Part shown: positions 58,540 through 64,000 of the stretch, in pieces
Layout: each line of letters starts with the position of its first letter
How positions within the stretch are numbered: the stretch's first letter is position 1
Assembly: GCA_028583685.1 (NCBI GenBank)
Contig: JAMXIF010000224.1
Coordinates: forward strand, 4,727,837 to 4,791,836
Origin: Petaurus breviceps papuanus
Lineage: Eukaryota; Chordata; Mammalia; Diprotodontia; Petauridae
Reading direction: 5' to 3'
DNA: 64,000 bases
Notes under the pieces: model-generated
What the model was told of the DNA's origin: nothing
Seen by the model: the letters and a program-made list of their open reading frames with translations, nothing else
Databases searched by the model: none
Program-made: the position numbers and the translations under genes

Positions 58540-60530
58540 TTTTGTATCTGGGGATCAGTAGACAATAAATTCAGTCCCTCACCTATAGGACAGGTTCCCT
58601 GTGTAGGGAGACCCAGGGGACTTCAGGAGGGAGAGAGCACTTCAGAACTCAGAGAATCAGAGCTGACTTCCCAGAGGAGGTGGCCCCTTCATGGAAGAAA
58701 AGACCCAGAGACAGAAGGGAGGAGGAAGTGTGCTCCAGGCATAGGCAAATGCCCAGAAGTGGGAGAGGAACGGCCTGTGACAAAAGCCAGTTATTTGGTG
58801 CCTCTGTGGGAGTCCTTGAATGCCAGACCAAGCAATGTTTTCTGCTGACCTCTCAGCCCAGCCATGGGGAGCCCCGGATCTAAGGGGCTCTTGATCTCTC
58901 CAACCCCCCCTTCAAACCTGGGTGAAACTAAGTCATTTGCACCAAGGCCTCCCACAGAGAAATTTAGTCTGGCACAGTGGCTGAAAATGCTAACTTGCCT
59001 GTGTTACTCTACCCAAGTCCCTTTCCTTCCACAGGCCTCAGTTTCCCTCTCTGTAGAATGGGCAGCTGGCCTGGCTTCCCTCTCCAGATCTGGGGCTCTC
59101 TGCATAGAGGAAACAATCAGATGGGGAGAGGATTTGAGAGAGAAGAAAACGAGGCCGTGGTCTGGGCCAGTGGGGGGGTGTGGTTGGTGGAGGGGAGCCA
59201 CAGCTGCGCAGAGGATGAAAGAGGAAGGCAGACCCAGTGGGGAGCCAGCAGCTTCCTCTACTGGTTCCCACCCAAGAAGCCTGACTCTGTGCTCGGCAGA
59301 CACAGAGCTCCCTCCCTCCTCGACACCTCCCCAGATCCCAACCTAAAGCAGCCAGTGTTCCGAGGGCTATTATCCCATGCTCCAGAGGGGAATACTGAGG
59401 CCCATCTAGGTGAGGGTCACATGACCAATTAAGTGTCCAAGCCCAGACTGAATCCAGTTTCTGCTTCCCAGTGCTCGGCAGTCAGGGAAGGGTGGCTTCC
59501 TGGGGATGACTGCAAGCATGGCCACAATTCCCACAAGCAGGGATGGGGTCAAGCCCTAAAGCCAGCTCCTCTGGGCCCCACCCCTTTTGCTGCTTCTGCC
59601 TGAGTCATTGGCTCCAAGAGTACCAGCACATCTGACCAGAGGTCTAGTCCATACAGACTCACATCACACCCCCAGGAGGAAAGGGGTTGAGACTAGAGGA
59701 GGGACCCCGGCTAAGGAGGAGATGCCTGAGAGTGGAGGTGGGATTCCTGGACCCCAGATTACATTACAGAAATGCCAAGTGCCCTGCCAGAGGTGGAGAG
59801 GCCCTAACAGAGGCTGGTAAGAGTGCCCTTGCCCAGCGACTTGCAATTCTAATGAAAACGATTTTAAACTGAAAAGTATGAGGGAGGAATCAGAGATTGA
59901 GATCAGGAAGGCCACCCCTGCCCCACCTGACTTGAGAGATGAGAAAACAGTTCACACAGCAAAAGGTATCTAAGAAAGGATTTCCATCCGGACTCCAAGT
60001 CCGTGCCCTAAACACCAAGTCAGATACCGCAGAGAGGAGCTACAGGGAAGGAAGAAGAAAAGAAACTTTGGGACGGCCCCAAAGTTCACAGGAGACAACA
60101 TCCAAGGACCCAGCTGATAGTTAAAACCATGGCTTCCCATGTCTAGACGTGAATGCTCTAATTGCAGGCAACAGAGAAGAGGAGCCAGAGGTCAGGCCCT
60201 ACCACAAGGGGACAAACGGGGCCCCACGATTATCTATGACACCAGGTGGGACCGAACGCATGACTGCAGCTCTGGGTGCAGGCAGGAGAGGCTGCACCAG
60301 GTGCAGGTGAGAAAATGGGTGTCATTAGCATGAATGGGAGCCCTCGGGTGAAGGTCAAGGGAAAGAGAAGAGAAAGCGATTTTGTCATCAGAGTAGATCA
60401 CAGACCACCTGAATGAAACAGGAGGAGCTTACAAAGCAATCTCCAGGCCAGCACGGAGGGGAAGGGAAGGGGAAAGGGAAAGGAAAGGGCAGAGCCAGGC
60501 ACTTCACAGACATTTGACCCTCATGACAAA
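58540..60530. other. Intergenic, no gene seen
   Basis: Frames such as 58864-59346 and 58977-59432 show no recognisable domain. No expected MAPK11 exon is found. A short purine repeat (GGGAAAGG)n is at 60460-60490. Confidence 0.5.
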
Positions 60531-60534
60531 ACTC

Positions 60535-60706
60535 TGGAACCTGAGTACTGTTATTACCCCCACTACGCAGCTGAGGAAACTGAGGCAGACAGTTTAAGTG
60601 ATTTGTACAGGGTCATACAACCAGTGAGTGTCTGAGGCCAGATTTGAACTGAGGTTTTCCTGACACTAGGCCCAATTCTTCATCTACTGTACCAACCCAT
60701 CTGCCT
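60535..60706 (-). mobile_element. SINE/MIR-type element, minus
   Basis: GAGGAAACTGAGGCAGACAG, TTTGTACAGGGTCATACAAC, GAGGCCAGATTTGAACTGAG and TCCTGACACTAGGCCCAATT in antisense order; the head end is diverged. Confidence 0.65.
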
Positions 60707-60734
60707 CAGGACATAGTGGTGATAGGGAGCTTCA

Positions 60735-60905
60735 ATAAGTAGATTCTCTCTTCCCCCCTCCCCGTCTCCCCTATTCTCTCCCCCATTTCCCCTCCTCTCT
60801 TCTCTCTCACCCCCTTTATTTCTCTCTCCCCTCCCTTCTCCTCCCTCCCCCCCCTCCTCTCCCCTCTCCTCTCCTTTCCTCCCCTCCCCTTCCCTTCCCT
60901 TCCTA
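60735..60905. repeat. CT/CCT-rich tract
   Basis: About 170 bases of CTCTCC/CCCTCC repeats on the + strand. Confidence 0.9.
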
Positions 60906-61514
60906 ATGCAAAACAGCTTGCAATTTCTTCAGCCTTCAAAGAGTAAAGGTACCAACCAGGGGAAATTCCATTTTGGGTCTGGTTCTTACCAGTAGGGAGG
61001 AACAGGAAACTGGGGCGAACATCGTGGGAAATCTGTGGGGAACTGTCCACTCCTTCCTAGAGTTTGTGGTAGAGAAAGGGGAAATGTGGGCCTCTTCTGA
61101 CATTCAGCCAAGATTCAAGGGAAGCAGATTTCAGAAGATCCAAAGGATGCCAGGGCCTAGAATTGTTCTGGGGACGTCAGCCCAGGAGGGGCAGGGGATG
61201 CCCCTCCCAGAATGAAGTTGGGAAGACCCCAAGGGAGACAGTTCCTCTGAGGGGGACAAATGGGATTTGAAGAGACTGGTGTGGCTGCATAGGGAACTCA
61301 CCCACCAGCTTAGGTTTAGAGAGTTTGAAGAGTAGTGAGGGCTTCCGCCACATGGGAGGGAGGCTCCCTTTCTTCCCCTTCAGAGCAAACCCAGCTAGCC
61401 TCTGACCTCCTCTGTGGTGGTCCATGGCTAAGCCAGACCTAAACACACACACTAAAGGCCTGTCTGGTCACAGGCTCCCTGAGGTCAAAACTCTACCTCC
61501 AGCCTTCTCAGACA

Positions 61515-61925
61515 TCATGAGCAGGCAGATTTCAGAAAAACCTGGGAAGATTTACATGAACTTATGCAGAGTGAAGTGAGCAGAACCAGGCAAACACTGT
61601 TCACTGAAAGACAGTTCTTCTCAGCAATACCGCGATCCAAGACAGTTCTGAAGGTGATGATGAGAAAGGGCTGATGGTGTCTGAATGGAGATCATCCTGG
61701 GGAGTTTTGCTCTCTTTATTTTTCTTGCTTGTTTTTGTCTTTTGTCTTTCTCAACACGACTAATATGGAAATAAGTTTTGCATGACTGCACACGTGTGTG
61801 ACCTTTACAAATTGTCCACCTTCTCAACAAGGGGGAAGGAAAGGGAGGGAGGGGAGAATTTAGAACTCGAAACTAGAAAACGGAGGTTAAAGTGCTTTTA
61901 CATGGAATTGGGAAAAGAAAAGATT
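61515..61925 (+). mobile_element. L1 LINE 3' end
   Basis: Begins in the last ORF2 codons (GATTTCAGAAAAACCTGGGA, ATGCAGAGTGAAGTGAGCAG, AACCAGG). It continues through the 3' UTR (ACTAATATGGAAATAAGTTT, TTGCATGACTGCACACGTG) to GGAGGGGAGAATTTAGAACT and the A-rich end near 61925. It is the sense counterpart of the minus-strand copy at 17100. Confidence 0.85.
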
Positions 61926-61934
61926 AAAATAGAA

Positions 61935-62350
61935 AATCGGTAAAGGTCAATCCCTCTGCTGATCATTCCCAGCTTCTTCTGTACGCACCTTGTCGGCACA
62001 TTCTTGTTGGCTTGTTGTCTTTCCCATTATGTTGTGGACTCCTCAAAGGCAGGGTCTGACTTCTGCTTCAAAGCTTAACAGGATAACTGGCACATGCTTA
62101 ATAAATACTTGGGCCACTAGGTGGCACCAAAGTGCTCATCTGATCTCAAATCTGGCCTCAGACACTGACTGTGTGACCCTGGGCAAGTCACTTAACCCTT
62201 TTTTGCCTCAGTTTCCTCAAATGAGGAAATGAGGGGGAGAAGGAAATGGCAAACCACTCCAGTGTCTTTACCAAGAAAACCCCAAAAGAAGTCTTGAAGA
62301 ATCTGACTGAACACCCACAAAATAAATACTTGTTGACAAATCAGCCATGT
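61935..62350 (+). repeat. L2-like 3' end split by a SINE
   Basis: TGTTGTGGACTCCTCAAAGG, CAGGGTCTGACTTCTGC and GGCACATGCTTAATAAATAC form an L2-like 3' end. The tail resumes after the inserted SINE as AATAAATACTTGTTGAC. Confidence 0.65.
62112..62320 (+). mobile_element. Long-form SINE with perfect target duplication
   Basis: Starts GGCCACTAGGTGGCACCAAA and ends after CTGACTGAACACCCACAA. Flanked by perfect 12-bp repeats AATAAATACTTG at 62100-62111 and 62321-62332. It interrupts the L2-like tail. Confidence 0.92.
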
Positions 62351-62359
62351 AATCAGTAA

Positions 62360-63602
62360 TGTAATTTGAAGATCCCCTTGTATTGGCAAGCACTTAGCAC
62401 CTTGTTTCAAGTGTGGTTGTATAAGTATTACAATCTAGAATTTGTGAGACCTAAAGTGGGAGGAACTTCCTGTTTTAACAGGAAAGGGAGAAACAGGGAG
62501 GACCTAATGCCTTATATAAGGAAAAGCCCAAGCTGAGAGAGGCCAGAATTGCTCTCAGTGAGCTTTTGGAGGCTGGGCTGCTACTCCTGGACTGAAGACT
62601 GACCTGAGAATTGAGAAGAACTGAGAAGAGAAATGAGAACTGAGACCCATGGAGGCCAAGGAGGAGAGGCCCAGGCTGGAGAAAGTGATTTTGATTTTGA
62701 GAAAAGAACTTGTGGTGGTGGAGCTTCTTCTGAGAGCCAGAGCCAGCCAACCTCCTGCTGAGAGCTTCCTAGAACCGGCTGGAGCTGCCGAAGACTTCCG
62801 AGGGCCAGCCAGAGCTGCCAGAGGAAGCATGACTTTGTCTGTTTTGGTCTGTATTGATTTCACAGACAGAAAGTGAATTGAGATGATAGTGCCAACCATA
62901 TGTGCGAATATTGTTGTAATTCTGCTAAGCTTGATGTGTGTAGATATTGCTGTAGCTCTGTTAAGTTTTCTCTTCCCAGGAACAGAAACTGTGAAGGACT
63001 TGAGGTGGACCAGACACTGAGCTTCAATGTGGATCAGGAACTGTACGGAGAACTGGACAAGGAACTGGGAGCTGTCTGCCTTTGAACTCAGGTGGCAGTT
63101 GGTTAGATTTGGGCAGGAGCTAGGAAGAGGAACCATGGAAGTGAGAGCCTGCCTCAAGTCAAGATGAAAAGACCTCTCCTTGGGCATTTAATGCTGGCTG
63201 ATGAAATTGTAACTTACTTGTGACCTAGGGGCCGATGGTCTTTGTACTTTCCACTAACCCTTAAGAGGTTACTGAGTAGTGACTGCTGATATTGTAACTT
63301 CATTTCACCCCATGGGTGAAGGACTTTGACCTTTACATTTAGATGACTGAATTAGGGACTTCGTGATTGACTAAATGAATGTACTTTGCGTAAAACTATG
63401 TGACCACTTTGGTGAAAACTATGTGGCCATTTTAGAGATAAGTTATGAAGTTATAACATTCTGAATGCTGTACTTTATTTTCTGTGATTGCTTTGCTCTG
63501 ATTTGTTACTGAATAAATAGTTCACTATACTGTGTAATCAGAGCCTTGAAAAGCTGTTCACAGCAGCAGTCCTCTGGAAAGCTGCTTGTGTTTGGCTTTA
63601 CA
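62360..63602 (+). mobile_element. Solo LTR, related to the one at 23889 (fossil)
   Basis: Starts TGTAATTTGAAGATCCCCTT, closely like the start of the minus-strand LTR at 23889-24877 (TGTAATAGTAATGG with GATCCCCCTGTATTGGC). It has a TATA-type TATATAAG at about 62514, shares GATTGACTAAATGAATGTAC and AATGCTGTACTTTATTTTC, and has GAATAAATAG near the 3' end. The right boundary (a TTTACA at 63597-63602) is less certain, and no target duplication was found. No internal retroviral genes adjoin it. Confidence 0.6.
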
Positions 63603-63614
63603 CTGATTCACTGA

Positions 63615-63805
63615 CTAACAAGGGTTTTTCCCACTGGGGAGAGGGGAGGAAGGAGGAAGAGAAACTAGGTTTCTGTTAATTAAAAATAATTTTTAAAAGA
63701 ATTACCAAAGAAGAACTAAGACTGAATAATCAAAATCATATTGCTTGCCTTCTTAAGGAATGAGAGGGGCAGGGGGGAGGAAGAGAATTTGGAACTCAAA
63801 AAATT
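63615..63805 (+). mobile_element. L1 3' end scraps
   Basis: GGGGAGAGGGGAGGAAGGAG with an A/T-rich tail, and a second copy GAGGGGCAGGGGGGAGGAAG with AATTTGGAACTCAAAAAATT at 63757-63805, match the G-rich end and tail of the local L1 3' UTR. Confidence 0.5.
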
Positions 63806-63930
63806 TTTACCAGCCCCAGCGTTGGGAGACCTGGGATCGTTCTGGCCTCGAATACTTAACACCCACACAGAAAATAACTGGCTGTGTAAACTTGAGTAAG
63901 TTACTTAACCCCAATTGCTTTAAAAAAAAT
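63806..63930 (+). mobile_element. Short SINE, 5'-truncated, A-tailed
   Basis: AGCCCCAGCGTTGGGAGACC, GAATACTTAACACCCACACA, CTGGCTGTGTAAACTTGAG, AAGTTACTTAACCCCAATTG and an A-run. Same short family as 16108; the first head bases are missing where it meets the L1 scrap. Confidence 0.7.
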
Positions 63931-64000
63931 TATTTAATGAATGTTAAAATTTTTAAAAATATCATTGGGAAATAGCTAATGAAATAAATAACATATTAAA

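Noticed and set aside
56126-64000. MAPK11, the human neighbour on the 3' side
   Set aside because: No kinase N-terminus (GSGAYGSV-type) or other exon is visible. It probably lies beyond the window, but this rests on human gene order from memory.

Overview
The window is mammalian nuclear DNA, almost certainly from a marsupial. It carries many tRNA-derived SINEs of the marsupial MAR1/WSINE type, therian-style L1 fragments, old L2/MIR-like repeats and two related retroviral LTRs. An Australian marsupial seems more likely than an opossum because of the short A-tailed SINEs with perfect target duplications, but the species cannot be fixed from the sequence.

The only protein-coding gene I can support is a complete coding region of plexin-B2 (PLXNB2) on the + strand. 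It runs from an ATG at 25943 to a TGA at 54644 in 35 coding exons and encodes about 1858 residues. It has the B-plexin layout: signal peptide, Sema domain, three PSI modules alternating with IPT/TIG domains, a basic convertase site, one membrane helix, a GAP domain interrupted by a Rho-binding domain, and a C-terminal VTDL that binds PDZ domains. All splice sites used are GT-AG, except that the 5' edge of exon 19 is hidden by a run of 25 C that looks like an assembly fault. The 3' UTR ends near 56.1 kb.

The first 25.9 kb hold no recognisable protein gene. They contain L1 pieces (1-545, 3445-4030, 6320-6800, 17100-18070), SINEs, MIR/L2-like debris, simple repeats and a solo LTR (23889-24877) lodged in a GT-rich minisatellite. 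A 71-bp exon-like segment at 13934-14004 has good splice signals. If joined to the first coding exon it stays open in frame and offers an upstream ATG, so it may be a 5' exon of PLXNB2. The transcription start is not identified and may lie upstream of the window. Several non-repetitive patches (8480-8690, 19844-19858, 21850-21890) look like possible regulatory DNA.

The last 7.9 kb are intergenic: simple repeats, SINEs, an L1 3' end, a split L2 and a second LTR (about 62360-63602). In human the gene downstream of PLXNB2 is MAPK11; I see none of its exons here. I found no wholly new biological system. The most useful leads are an extra furin-like motif in exon 17, the damaged exon 19, the possible alternative N-terminus and an E-box-bearing degenerate repeat in the 3' UTR.
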